NCBI GenBank assembly: GCA_003049485.1
Contig: PYST01000221.1
Coordinates: 1 to 64,000 of the forward strand
From: Ophioceras dolichostomum
Taxonomy: Eukaryota; Ascomycota; Sordariomycetes; Magnaporthales; Ophioceraceae
Direction: 5' to 3'
DNA: 64,000 nucleotides
The notes below the pieces were generated by a model, which saw nothing but the letters and a program-made list of their open reading frames with translations, had not been told where the DNA came from and did not search any database. This document shows positions 35,637-46,628 of this stretch, in pieces. The position numbers were made by a program, and so were the translations under genes. The stretch's first letter is position 1. Each line of letters starts with the position of its first letter.

Positions 35637-38600
35637 GGCTGTCGGTCGCGGATTCGTGTCGTTGTACTCGAGTAGAAAAGGGAGATGAATAAAGAACAAC
35701 TCCCAAGACTCGACGGTTTAGCGTCGTCGCTGTCGCTGTCACTGTCACTGTCGTTGTCGCTGTCGTCTTTGTGGTCGTCGCGACCTGATCGCGGCTGGTA
35801 CTCGTCCCCGTGGCGCGACCTGCTGATCAAAGACGCATCGGCGGCAATCGTTCGAGCTCGATCGCGAAAGAACGGGCGAAATAAAATATGAAGAGAATGA
35901 AATTCGGTGGTAGTACTCGATCTCAAGTTCAAATCGAATTGTTTCGCGGGCACTCCAGACGGGATGGGAGGACTCGTCTGCCTCAAGAGAAATCGAGGAT
36001 CGAAGCGGAGTCTCCCCGGGAGGCGGGCACGGCGGGTTGAAAAGACGATTGTGGACGATTGTGGGACTGTCGATGGTCTGGTCCTGAACAACGAACGTCC
36101 CAAGTCTGGGGGAGCGACGATTGACTTTTGTCAGGTTAACGGCTGGGTCACGTTGCCAGCGGGTCCCCCTGGAAGCGGGAATAACGGCTTGTCGATTCCG
36201 CAAGAGAAAAACGATGCGACGTGTTTGACAAAGAGCGAGCTATTTTGACAGCAGTCCTTGAGTACTCTGTGGACACGCGATGGAAGGAGACAAAAATCCA
36301 ACAAACACTTTTCACGATGGTTGTAGAAGGTGCTTGCTTGTCGGGAAAAGAAAAACGATAATAATGGCAGAAGAAGCGGGAAGACGAAGGGGGGGAGGCC
36401 ATGAAGGGGCGCTGGGGTGCGCCGAAAGGAGGATTGGTACTTGAGACCTGGCCCTGGAGAAATATCAAGCCCTGAGTGGCTTGATGGAATGAGACTGGCG
36501 GACTGGGATCCATCTGGCGGCATGCCATTCCCGACAGCGCTCGCCGCCTTGAATTGGCATAATTTGGATGTACCTCGACTATCACTCGAGGAGCAACGCT
36601 ACTTGCCCTCGGACATGCAGATTTTCATGGATGCTCGCACATCGCCCACCCCATCCCGTCCTCATCAACACGGGCTTCCCACTTTCAGCTGTCTCCCCGA
36701 CCAGTCAGTACCTGGACCACACCACCAAAAACCAACTTTTCTTCTCTCCTTGCTTAAATGCTTTCCCTTGCAATGGGAGAGGCAATTTTGCTGCCCCCAT
36801 CATCACCGGGCTGGATATAGGTACCTCCATCGAGCTGGACCTAGTAGGTACAGTACCTACCTGAAGTTTGGTGTCACGTCGGGCTGTGGCTTTTGGTTTC
36901 TCTCTTCCGTCTTCCATGCGCGCGTCACAGAGTCCGGGCCCCTGACCAAAGCCTTTCGAGTTGTCGCGCCAGAAACAAAAGGTAATTTTTGTCAGGGAAT
37001 CCATGCAAAGCCTGACGCCACCAATTTCTTCTGGCATCTCCATGGCTTCTTCTTTGCTTTTTCCTTTCCTTTTTTCTCTTCTCTATTCCGTGTGTATTTT
37101 GAGCAATTTTGAAAGACATCACAAGCCAACCATTCTAGCCGAGTTGGCGGCGGCGAATGGCCATGTTGGCAGAGAAATTATCACTGATAGAAATGATTCC
37201 GCAAGCCGGCCAGAGCTGCCAGTCTGCCTCTCCAGTGCGTGCTCCAGCGCTCCATGATGATCCGAATCCTTCCCGCGATCGACCCCTTTTTTTTGGCTCA
37301 CTCTTTCTTTCATCGATGTCGAAATCGCCGACTGCTTTGCGACAACCACATAGATCCCTCATGTTCGGGAATCTCAGATGAAGGAGATTCAGGGGCCACC
37401 ACCAGCCGGATTGGATGGAGCCTTTCGGCTCCCTTCCAGCGCCCACAACGGGGCAAGGAGGGAAGGACGGCAATGTCAACTGCAATCCATGCCGGCCACA
37501 TTCACCTGGCTGTGATGCTTGACCAGGCCAAGAACTTTCTATCTATCGTGCATCGACTTGAGCTGAGCAGGTGAAGGCGTCCGATATGTTGTCTTATTGC
37601 AGTTTCTTCTTAGTGGATAGTGCACATACCTGTTAGTATGTACTCCCGCAGAAGGAATTCCCTGCCACCCCACTCAGGCAACTGAGCAGCCGTTTGCCCA
37701 AACTTTCGACCAGTTCTCCCTTCATTGCACTGAGCGGTACATGTACGTGTCGCAACAGTGGCAGCTAAGAATACCAACTCGCAGCTTTCTGTCGCGTGCG
37801 CCACCAAGCTGCTTCCGCTCCCCGCCTGCCATTTGCTCATTGCGGCAAAGACGTTCATGCAAAGCCGCTCCAGCGCTCACCAGCTATGCCTATTTGGGGG
37901 CTCGGTCACCTCCTCCAAGGGGGGGGACTGGGGGCAAATTACCCCCCTGCCATGCCTGCCCCCTCACAAGTTTCTCTGGGTCCCGAAATCACGGGCATCG
38001 TGCAGATTCATGCCTCTCCAAGATATCCAACGAAATATGGCCCAGCGGTGTGGCGGGGGGCGCTGTCGCTCGTCTCCGTGTGGACAAAATACACATTTTG
38101 TGCCGCGTCTCATTCCTTCCAAAGCACCATTACCTAAGCCGCCCCTCCCCCCGATTGAACGAACACAACGTTCCATCTGGCCACTCGTGCAGCACACCAG
38201 TGGTTACCTCGAGAGCTCCTTCAGAGCCCAGGAAATGCCGGAGCCCCCGACAATTGTGGTTCCTCCTGAACTGAACCCAACCAAGACACACGGAACTGGC
38301 ATTGCGTATGCCGTGCACACCGCTACTTCAATTAACCTCTCTGAGAACAGAGAGAACAAGAACGAAAGGAATGTCCTTGTAAACTCCTGCTTCATTGATG
38401 GGCGGTTCAAACAACCAACAGCTTCCTCGAAACGAAATGGAGATCCTTCGTCGTTTTGATCGAGTTTTGGCCTTGACTTCACGGCTCTTGTCGAAATTCC
38501 GGGGTTCTGCGGAGCACAACAGGGGACAGGAGGTGGCCGCTGGCCAGCGATGCAGATGCGGGTCCGTTTTCCCAAAGTCACCGCCCCCGCCTCAACCCTG

Positions 38601-39053
38601 ACCCCTGCTGCGCTCATCCAATTGGCCCCGACCTTGCAAGGGACCTGCCGTCTGAACCCCTCATCGGACCGAAAAGGCTGCCCATCTGCAGCATGTGGCG
38701 TTTCTCTGCATGAGCTGAGGTGGAGTGGCGCTCTGGGGGGCTTGGCGTAGACGACCACTCCTGGTTGGTTGCCGTTGAAGTGTGGCTGAAGCCCACATGG
38801 GCAGCCTTGCGAGGTGCTCATTTTTGTCGGGTGTGGCGACGTCGGGTAGTAGACTAGTGTAGGCCGGGAGCCGAGGTCGGTAGCTATCCCATGTCTAGGC
38901 TGGCTGTGTCCTTACACACCCACCTACATTTACATGTCCATAACTTCATCAACGACTGCCCCGACGCCAAACACCCCCAACTACGTAGGTACAGGCAGAA
39001 GGCAGAAATGAGCCGAAACCAGTCCGTCCGCACCAGGCGGCATCCTTTCGGTT
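35637..39053. other. Long spacer upstream of the zinc-cluster regulator, 3.4 kb
   Basis: No supportable gene despite many short ORFs on both strands. Probably a long promoter/5' leader of the regulator plus the 3' flank of RNase T2. It contains a CTGTCG/CTGTCA tandem repeat at about 35716-35770 and a TAGGTACAGTACCTACC palindrome near 36844. Confidence 0.5.
35716..35770 (+). repeat. 6-nt tandem repeat (GTCGCT/GTCACT)n
   Basis: About nine units alternating GTCGCT, GTCACT and GTCGTT, about 80-130 nt upstream of the regulator's start codon, in its probable 5' leader. Confidence 0.75.
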
Positions 39054-40194
39054 CTACAGCTCCTCCATCATCTTCTTGGGCAAGTACCTCACCCAAGGCG
39101 CACAGTTGCCCTCGTCTCCTCCCCTGCCCAAGCTCCTAGCCGGCACAAACTCACCAGTCTGCAGGCTGCCCTGGACGAAGTAGTGGTACCACGCCTCGCG
39201 GAGTATGTCCCTTCGAGATCCAGCACATCGGAGGACGACCTTGCCCCCTCCGACGTAGCGCTCCAGCGCATCCCGTACGTCGACGAGCGGATACCTCGTG
39301 CGGCCGTGCGGCGTGATGCCAGCCTGCTGGAGCGCTGTGTACGTGTCGAGCATCTTGAACAATGCTGTCGCCCGCGTAAAGTAGTCGACCACGGCCATCT
39401 CGCCCGGGTTGAGAACTGCGCCCGTGACCTTTCGTCGTCCACTAGCGGAGGAGGACGGCTGTGATGACGAAAGCAATGATGACGGCGAAAAGAAAGAGGA
39501 AGAGGAAGAAGAAGACAAGGTATAGCAAGACGCTGCCAAGGTATTGATGCACGTGGCGTGTTTGTTGTACTCGTGCGTCCACAGATGCTCATTCGAGCCG
39601 CGGTCCGCCACCCAGTACTTGTCCATGAAGGCGAGCAACTCGTCTTGACCGCGCGCCTTCAGAATGTGCGTGATGTTGTGGTACTGCGGCGTGACGCTGC
39701 AGAAACTGTCGAAGCCGCCGTCGCAATGGTCGGGCCTGGTGGGAAGGGACCGGTTCAGTTGATGTCAGCTTGGGCTGTTCTTCATCTCCGCCAAATTGCT
39801 AGCTTACGCTGCCCAGCGCCTGAAAACAAAACACACGATCACTGGGTTGGGAAAGGAGGAGTTGGAAGGCGTGACGGGGTAGCCAAATTCCTCACCAAAG
39901 CCCGTGGATGGTCCAGTCCTCCTCTGTGTCGCTGGCGTGCACATCCTCGTCCCAGAACTGTGTTAACAACATCCGCCCTCCCGGATAAATGAAGCAACAT
40001 GAACTATCCGCCACGGGCGTGCTGTTATGACAGCTCAACGGCCCATCTAGCGGACATGACGGCGCCCCGCTGAGCGGTTCGTAAGGGAGCACCTCGAGCC
40101 CCTGACCAGGTTGATTGAAGCCGAGGTTGAGCTGCGAGACGAAGTTCGCCGCCGAGGCGAACAATCCGCGCAGCGACTGCGACTGCGTTACCAT
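39054..40194 (-). CDS. Ribonuclease T2 family endoribonuclease
   Basis: Exons 40194-39896 and 39735-39054 with a GTGAGG donor and a CCACCAG acceptor encode 326 aa. Both T2 catalytic blocks are intact. CAS I is TIHGLWPDHC, formed across the splice junction. CAS II is HLWTHEYNKHATC (from His150). The enzyme cleaves single-stranded RNA through a 2',3'-cyclic phosphate. Paired cysteines (SCPLDGPLSCH, SCCF, CDGGF, TCINTLAASC) fit an oxidised, secreted or vacuolar protein. The N-terminus MVTQSQSLRGLFASAANFVS is only weakly signal-like, so the start may be upstream or targeting may be unusual. A Ser-rich insert lies near residue 175. Confidence 0.9.
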
Positions 40195-41937
40195 GATGAA
40201 TTCCGGATATGCTAAGAAAAAGATTCAACCACATGAAGAGGTTCGCAAAGAATGGCCGCTCTATAGATAGGAAAGGTAGGTACTAGGTAGGTATGAAGTC
40301 GGGCTTGGAATGATACATTGGTGTCTCCGTCGTCGTCATTGGTGGGTCGTCTGTCGGCAGTTCTTATCGCAAATGCTTATCGGTGTCCTACCCCTGATGG
40401 AACTAACTCCCACAAACTTCTACAAATACCTAGGCATCAACAGATATTCAATTCGGCAATGTACAGTCGTTAGGCCTAATCATCTTTCGTATCGAAACAT
40501 CACACCGAGGCACCGTGTTTGCGACGTCCTCTCAGCCTCTGCTGCTTCGCGATAATGACTTAGCAATATGGGTACCTGAGGCACATTACGTCCAGGCTTC
40601 AGCGCGAAGATGAGATGGTGCCTTTGCTAACAGAATCAGGGGTCCTTGGAAGGACCCTCGCCTCTCCCACATACAACCCATATTCATCCATCCATCCTCC
40701 ATTCCCCCATGGCCTCGAGCTTAAGGCCACGCGAAACCCCCGCCGCATCTCTCCGCGCCGTTCCTTTCCAGAATAAAGTTAGGCCGGCAACCGATCGCGG
40801 ACTCCACTTGGCCCCAGCATCACCGTCCTCGGCCATCACCGTGGCGGGCCCGGGCCGGACACCACCACGACCGCCTAGCCCAAAGTTTGCTCAACTCCAG
40901 CAACACCCCGCAGCCGGGCGAACGGCTATCGACTAACTCGCGGCCCGTTCAACCAGTGGTTTTCGACCAGAGTCTCTGCTTAGCCCCGTGGCTGTGTCTC
41001 ACACAAGTGGAACGCATTGACTCTCGATTCCTGCAGAGACGGAACCGATTTGGTGCAACAGAGCAGCGCTGGTTGCCACCCTTCCTGGTATCAAAGGTGC
41101 CAACGGTGATTTCAGTGAGTGCCGTGATCTATTCCTGAGAGGAGCATACCTCGTGTCACTCGAAACATCTCGTCCCCATGTCTTCGAGGCATTTATGATG
41201 AACTCGTCGTGCGGTGGGAGCGAGACGTTGCTGCTTCCATCTAGGATGGGCTCGATGGCGCGCACGCACAAGCTCCAAGGAGCCCATGGCCTCCGGCGCT
41301 AGTGTTCTGACGGGCTGCCACTCGATATTCTGAGATTTCTCCTCCAATCCAGAACGTTCTGCGCTGACGTGGACGAACTGATGATGCGAAGGTTCTACAA
41401 CATGACACCGAAACATCAGCAAAGCTACGTACCTAGGTAGGTAGGTAGCTGGGTCACCTGCACAGCTAAGCTAGCCGGCTATCACAGAATTGTTTCATTC
41501 CTTCCTCCTTCCTCCCCCTTCTCTGCATCTGTATCGTCCATCTTTCACGGTCGCAGGCAGGATGGATCTGGGCGACATGAGACAGCCAATTTCCGGTCAT
41601 GGGGTCGTTATGGGATCTTGTATATGTGAGAGCACAGGAGTGGAGCGAGCTAGTGCTGTCACAACATAGTGCTGTCTTTTTTCTTCTTTTTTGGTGAGGT
41701 CCTTGGGTCTCCAAGGGCCTCTAAGCCAGTTTCGCCAGAGTTACAGTACGCCGCCCAATGCCATGTCCAATGCAGCCAGCAGTCATGCAAGTAGTTTGTG
41801 TGAGTGTGTGGTTGTAGTACATTTCATTAACTCATTCCTCCCCTCCTGCGGGCGTACCTAACTTTCCCTATCGCCACCCCCAGGTATACCAGGTGGCGCT
41901 CTAGCAACCTAGATAGCTACCTAGGTAGCTGTTTATT
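40195..41937. other. Intergenic, 1.7 kb
   Basis: Upstream region of RNase T2 and 3' flank of the cerato-platanin gene. TACCTAGGTAGGTAGGTAG occurs near 41431 and TACCTAGGTAG near 41920. No gene can be supported. Confidence 0.5.
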
Positions 41938-42430
41938 TCACAGGCCACAGTTGCTGAGGGCGACCTGGGTAGCCTGAGCCTCGATGCGGCCGAGCTGGCC
42001 GCCTTGGCCGTTGGTGAGGTCGTTCATGGCGGCCAGGGCGATGTTGAAACCGGAGCCGGCGTGGTCCACGGCCAGGACGTTGATGGACTTGCCGTTGTAG
42101 GTGAGCTGCCAACAGGTACCGCACTGTTTACCGGTGTTTGGTCAGTATCACGATTCTCACGCCCTCTTGTCGAGGCCAACGGGGTCTCCTTCTACTCACG
42201 TTGGGGGAGTTCCACCCAGCAACCGCCTCGACGCCACCGATGTAGGGGAAGTGTTGGACCTGGCCCTGAGTCTGCCAGCCGTACTTGGTCGTCAGGCCGT
42301 TGACGCCATCGGAGCAGCTCACAGCGGTGAGCGAGCGGGAGCCGTCATCGTAGCCCTGGTCGTAGGAAACACTGGCGGCTGAGGCAGCAGAGGCCAGGGC
42401 GAAGAAGCCGAGGATCTTGGAGAACTGCAT
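41938..42430 (-). CDS. Cerato-platanin family secreted protein
   Basis: Exons 42430-42200 and 42123-41938 with a GTGAGT donor and an AACAG acceptor give 138 aa. Residues 1-18 (MQFSKILGFFALASAASA) are a clear signal peptide. The mature protein has VSYDQGYDD, SCSDGVNGL, CGTCWQL, LAVDHAGSGFNIAL and the C-terminal SNCGL. The four cysteines form the family's two disulfides. Cerato-platanins are small expansin-like, cell-wall-associated proteins; in plant-associated fungi some act as elicitors or have phytotoxic effects. They also occur in saprotrophs and mycoparasites, so lifestyle cannot be inferred. The gene is intact. A TATA box lies upstream. Confidence 0.94.
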
Positions 42431-42646
42431 TTTTGGGAACGATGGTGATTAAACAGAGAATGAAGACTTATGTTGCTAAGAGGGATAGTATTATGTATGT
42501 TATGGCAGAAGCAAAGTGCAAGCGAGCGTGGATTTGTGTACAGGTTGGTGGTTAGGTGCCCAGGGAGGTTGGAGGTGGAAGAGGCTGTTGATGATGAGAA
42601 TGATAAACTCTCAAGAACAAGAACATGTCGAGGTCTTCCAGCCCTC

Positions 42647-42652
42647 TTTATA
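42647..42652 (-). promoter_or_regulatory. TATA box, cerato-platanin gene
   Basis: GTATAAAGAG on the minus strand about 220 nt upstream of the ATG, a good core-promoter match for a strongly expressed secreted protein. Confidence 0.5.
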
Positions 42653-44286
42653 CCTCTTGGAGCATATCGTCAGGCCCGGTTCGCAAACCGGGTCTTGGGA
42701 TTCTCATCCACCAGTCTACAACTACTGCCCGGGTCCTCTTGATTGGATCTACTGCTGCGGCTTCTTGCTCACCTGCCCTCCGCCCTGCTTAGTCCGATCA
42801 CCACCCCGAATGGCAGGACAATATGCGATGGCTTCATGGTAGCATCCCGAGGAGACGTGGGGACGAGCATGGCGTCATAAGCGGAACGGCAAGGTCGGTT
42901 CCTTCGCCAAAGAGACCCCATTCCAGTTCTGTTGTTTTGGCCTGCGGGATGGCTCTAAGGGTTTGTATTTTTGCCGCGAGCCGAGTTTTTAGGAGGCACG
43001 GGGAACGTGTCCTAGGCTGAGTGGTAGGTAGACCTACACCTACTTTGCCGCAGAAGGTGCAGATTTCCCGGTTAGTTCGCTCCCTTTCGTGCTGGGGACA
43101 AAAAAAAATAAAATGTCAGCGGAGCCACTTCTACAGTATGTTTTCCTGGTAATGGTGCTCTTCCCCACGGCTCCGATGTAGCAGTAGGTCAATATGGAAA
43201 TAGTCGTTTCCGTCTGGGGAGTCTTCGTATCGCATGGTGATGTCGGTGAAGATCCGTCCAGGAAGAAGCATGAAGATCTCGTATTCTCAACCGTCCTTTC
43301 CGCACACTGTCATGATAGACTCCCAGAGCGAATTGGCAGGTGGGCCATTTATAGCAGTCCATCCACCGCTACAGTGCACTGCAGAAGCACAACTCGCTAG
43401 TCCCCGGAGCCCCGCTTCAACTGCCAGCGGGGAGCCGCGCTCGTTTTCGTTTGTCGGCAGCCTGCTCGTATGGGAAATCCCGGGGCGCAAGTATCCAGCG
43501 CTCAATAGCCATTCACACATTGACACACCAGTGACACGACACCCGTCAGGGAATATATGGTGGCGCTGGAAATATGAAGGAAGAAGCCGTCTAGTGGCTG
43601 TGAAGTGGAGTTTTGAGGCGTGGCGGCCACTGGCTGTGGCTGCTATTGTCAGCTGCGGTGCGATGCCGTTACGGTGCGATGCTGTCGGTAAATTATCGAG
43701 AGCCGATCACTTCTTTGTCAGACCTAAAGGTGTCCATCAGTCCACGAAGTTCGCACAAGGAATCCGAAATCCAAACAGGATTGTTCAGGCCCCATGAGCC
43801 CATCCACGCGCAACCATGATCCTCGATCCTCGATTCAACGAGGGGAAGAAATACGACCTAACAGGAGAGAATCCGTATTGGATGGGGCCGCAACAAGCAT
43901 CTGAACCCCGTCCATTATTATGCTTCCCGAGTCATTGACCTACCTCGACAATCCAGGCCCAGGAAGCTCAGGTGAGGGCAGAAACATCCGATCTTTCGAG
44001 AGGCGGAACCTGGGGGAGTCTGAAAGAATCGTATGCGAAGTTTGCAACGTGAAGAATCTCATTCTGGGAATCTATTTTCGATCTAAATCCCAGAGAAGTA
44101 CTGTGTGAACAATAAAAACAAAAACAATCAAGCTGGGTATTCGCGACAGTCCCTTTTTCTTCCGGGTACCTATCAGGTACGGTATCTAAATCCCTGACCA
44201 AAACAGCACCACTTCAAGCTCCACCGACAGTCTAGCATCAAATGGCCAGTCAACCAGAATGTCCCAAAAATCGCTTCTTGTATGCG
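42653..44286. other. Intergenic, 1.6 kb
   Basis: Upstream of the cerato-platanin gene and 3' of the thioesterase. Short ORFs only; no gene supported. Confidence 0.5.
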
Positions 44287-45261
44287 TCATTTGTCTACCC
44301 CAAAATGAATCCGCTCCAGCACTTCGCACGCATTGTTCAACGCGCTCGTGACCTCCCCGACGTGTTCATCGGAGAACATGTTGAAGTGATGGCCGGCGAC
44401 CTCAACGACCCGGCAAAACAGGCCCTCCCGATACGAGTCCCACCCAAGCCGGGGATCGCCCCGGTGCAGGTCCACCCTCGTGATGCCGCCCTCCCCCTCG
44501 TCCACCGGCACGCTCTCCCGCGCCCGGAGAAGGATGGCCGGTGGCGGCGCCGGCACCGGCAGCTGTGTTCTGTCAGCGACGCCTCCCCCACCTCCGCTAT
44601 TCCGGCCGGCGCCAGGGACCGGGGCGGCCGCGGCCCATTCGGGGAGCGTCCACCTGCCCACCGACCTCGTCGCGTCGGCAAAGCACCGCAGCACGGCATC
44701 CTTGGTCTCCTGCTTCGTGCGCTCCCCGAAGATATGCCGCGACGCGACGGCCTGGACGGTAGGGGGCCTCTTCTTTTCTTCCTCTTCTTCTGCTCCTTCG
44801 ACGCTGCTGCTGTCCCGGCCGCCGCCTCCGCCGGCGTCAAACCCAGCCGCCGTCGGTGATGGGCGCGCCGCCACCCCTTTGCCCGCGGCCGGACAGACAC
44901 TGTCAACCATGACGATGCCCGCGACAGTGAAGTACCTGTCCCCGGCGAACACACGCGCCATCTCGAGCGCAAGCAACCCGCCGAGCGACCACCCGCCCAG
45001 GATCACGGGGCCGCGTGGCACGGTCGCCCGGACCAGGCGGACGTAGTGGCGCGCCATCTCGGGGATGCCGCCGCGCCAGGGCTCGCCGGAGTGGAAGTTC
45101 GGGTTGAAGATGCCGTACAAGGGCCGCCCCAGTGGCGCGGCGAGGCAGTAGTAGCTGAAGACGGTGCCGCCGCCGTCATGCATCAGCACCACGGGGATTG
45201 CGCGGGCCTCAGGCGTGCCTGGCTCCGGCTCCTCGATCAGGTTCGGGTTGGTCTCCCACAT
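44287..45261 (-). CDS. Stand-alone thioesterase, alpha/beta-hydrolase fold
   Basis: An intronless ORF of 324 aa from the ATG at 45261. The frame stays open upstream, but only a GTG precedes it there. The start VVLMHDGGGTVFSYY matches the PKS/NRPS-type thioesterase domain. The nucleophile elbow is GGWSLGG (Ser92), DSVCPAA follows strand 6, and the catalytic histidine is in GHHFNMFSDEHVG (about 291-292). A Gly/Glu/Lys-rich insert (about 140-185) and a Gly-rich loop (about 230) interrupt the lid region. Such enzymes hydrolyse acyl thioesters, often releasing polyketide or peptide products. No PKS, NRPS or tailoring gene adjoins, so it may act alone or on a distant pathway. Confidence 0.85.
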   Translation of the reverse strand: MWETNPNLIEEPEPGTPEARAIPVVLMHDGGGTVFSYYCLAAPLGRPLYGIFNPNFHSGEPWRGGIPEMARHYVRLVRATVPRGPVILGGWSLGGLLALEMARVFAGDRYFTVAGIVMVDSVCPAAGKGVAARPSPTAAGFDAGGGGGRDSSSVEGAEEEEEKKRPPTVQAVASRHIFGERTKQETKDAVLRCFADATRSVGRWTLPEWAAAAPVPGAGRNSGGGGGVADRTQLPVPAPPPAILLRARESVPVDEGEGGITRVDLHRGDPRLGWDSYREGLFCRVVEVAGHHFNMFSDEHVGEVTSALNNACEVLERIHFGVDK

Positions 45262-45418
45262 TGCCGCCGGTTTAGTGTCGGGTCGTTCCACCGACAACGA
45301 TGATGTGATGCTATGTGATGATCCTACCACTAGTGGGGTTGGGCGTTTGCGTGGGCGGGTGGGGGACGAGATGGCCCCGGCTGATAAACGGCTCGTCCAC
45401 TATTCCGTTGGCCGAGAG

Positions 45419-45428
45419 ATATATATAA
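45419..45428 (-). promoter_or_regulatory. TATA box, thioesterase gene
   Basis: An alternating TATATATA stretch about 160 nt upstream of the minus-strand ATG at 45261. Confidence 0.5.
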
Positions 45429-46628
45429 TCTGAAGAGCTTCCCTTTGCGGAGAAGGGTCACGGGTGGCTTTGTATTCTTATCATTTCTCGGTCGGTTCGC
45501 TCACGATCGTTGTGTGAAGGTGGGTTGATGAATGGTGTTGCCAAGCAAGCAGCCTGATGAGATTCAGCACTGTACCCCCCTTAACTCATTAGTCAGCCGT
45601 ATCTCAGCATTCACCGTCTGGTTGCCCCTAAGTCGGGCTGTACTCAGCTCACTCAGCCTCAATGTCACGCGAATATACAAAATCATCTCATCGGTGACTA
45701 ACGACTTCCCAGTCCTCCTCCTCAGAACCTCCTCTCCCCTTACTTTCGTCCCTTTTGCTTCTGGTTTCTAACATACCTACCTACGTATCAACCTCATTTT
45801 ATTTTATTTTATTCATTATCTCTCCTCTGTATCCTCGACCCTTCAGTCTTCCCATTTCGTTTGGATTTTCAAGCACCAATTCTTCGTTTTTTTGTCATTA
45901 CTTTCCGCGCAATACATTCCACTAGCAGAGTAGTGCTAGAGTGGAGGACCACATCGAGTCGTTTCCCAACGATGTTGAGTGACTGGGAACTTGGCATGGG
46001 CCTATGTGAATCTCCAGCCTTACGGCAAGTTCCGTGTGTTATCTCATGTGCGCCCCTACTTAGAGTTAAGCCAGTGTAATATACTGCGACTTTGTTCCTC
46101 CAAGAACCAAAAAGACCGAAATAAGTTGCATCTGTCCCCGCCGGACTGAACTCACTGAACACGAGCGAGTAACCCAGCATAAGGGATGCCCCGGGGACAT
46201 CGAGGTGGCAGGAAATTGTGTAAGGAGATTTCTCGTTGAATCGTAACGCATGCTATCCCTCACGCAACGGACTAAACAATCACCCAACCGCCCAAAAGTT
46301 ATTCTACCACCAATCTATCATGCGTATGTACAGTTCCCAGACGACGGAACTGCGGAATAAAAAAGAGGCAGCAGTAAACTTAAAACACCCCCGAACACTT
46401 GACACCAAACCGATTCCACACCCACACCTACACCTACTACTTGAGAATAAACGAGGGGCGGGGAAGACATATCTAAAGAACGAAGACAGCACCTGCTGCA
46501 TGGATGCCCTATGACCGACTCCCGCCGGCGCCACTGATGGGGATGAAGTACGACCTTGATGATGTTGTGTGAAGGAGAAGGAAGGGCTGTCCACATACCA
46601 AGAACATCCCACCCAGCAAACGACTCAC
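45429..46628. other. Intergenic, 1.2 kb
   Basis: The thioesterase promoter side and the FHIP 3' flank. TACCTACCTACGTA near 45775. No gene is seen. Confidence 0.5.

Noticed and set aside
36131..38821. Possible genes among many medium ORFs upstream of the regulator
   Set aside because: ORFs overlap on both strands, with no domain, splice logic or promoter; more likely regulatory spacer.
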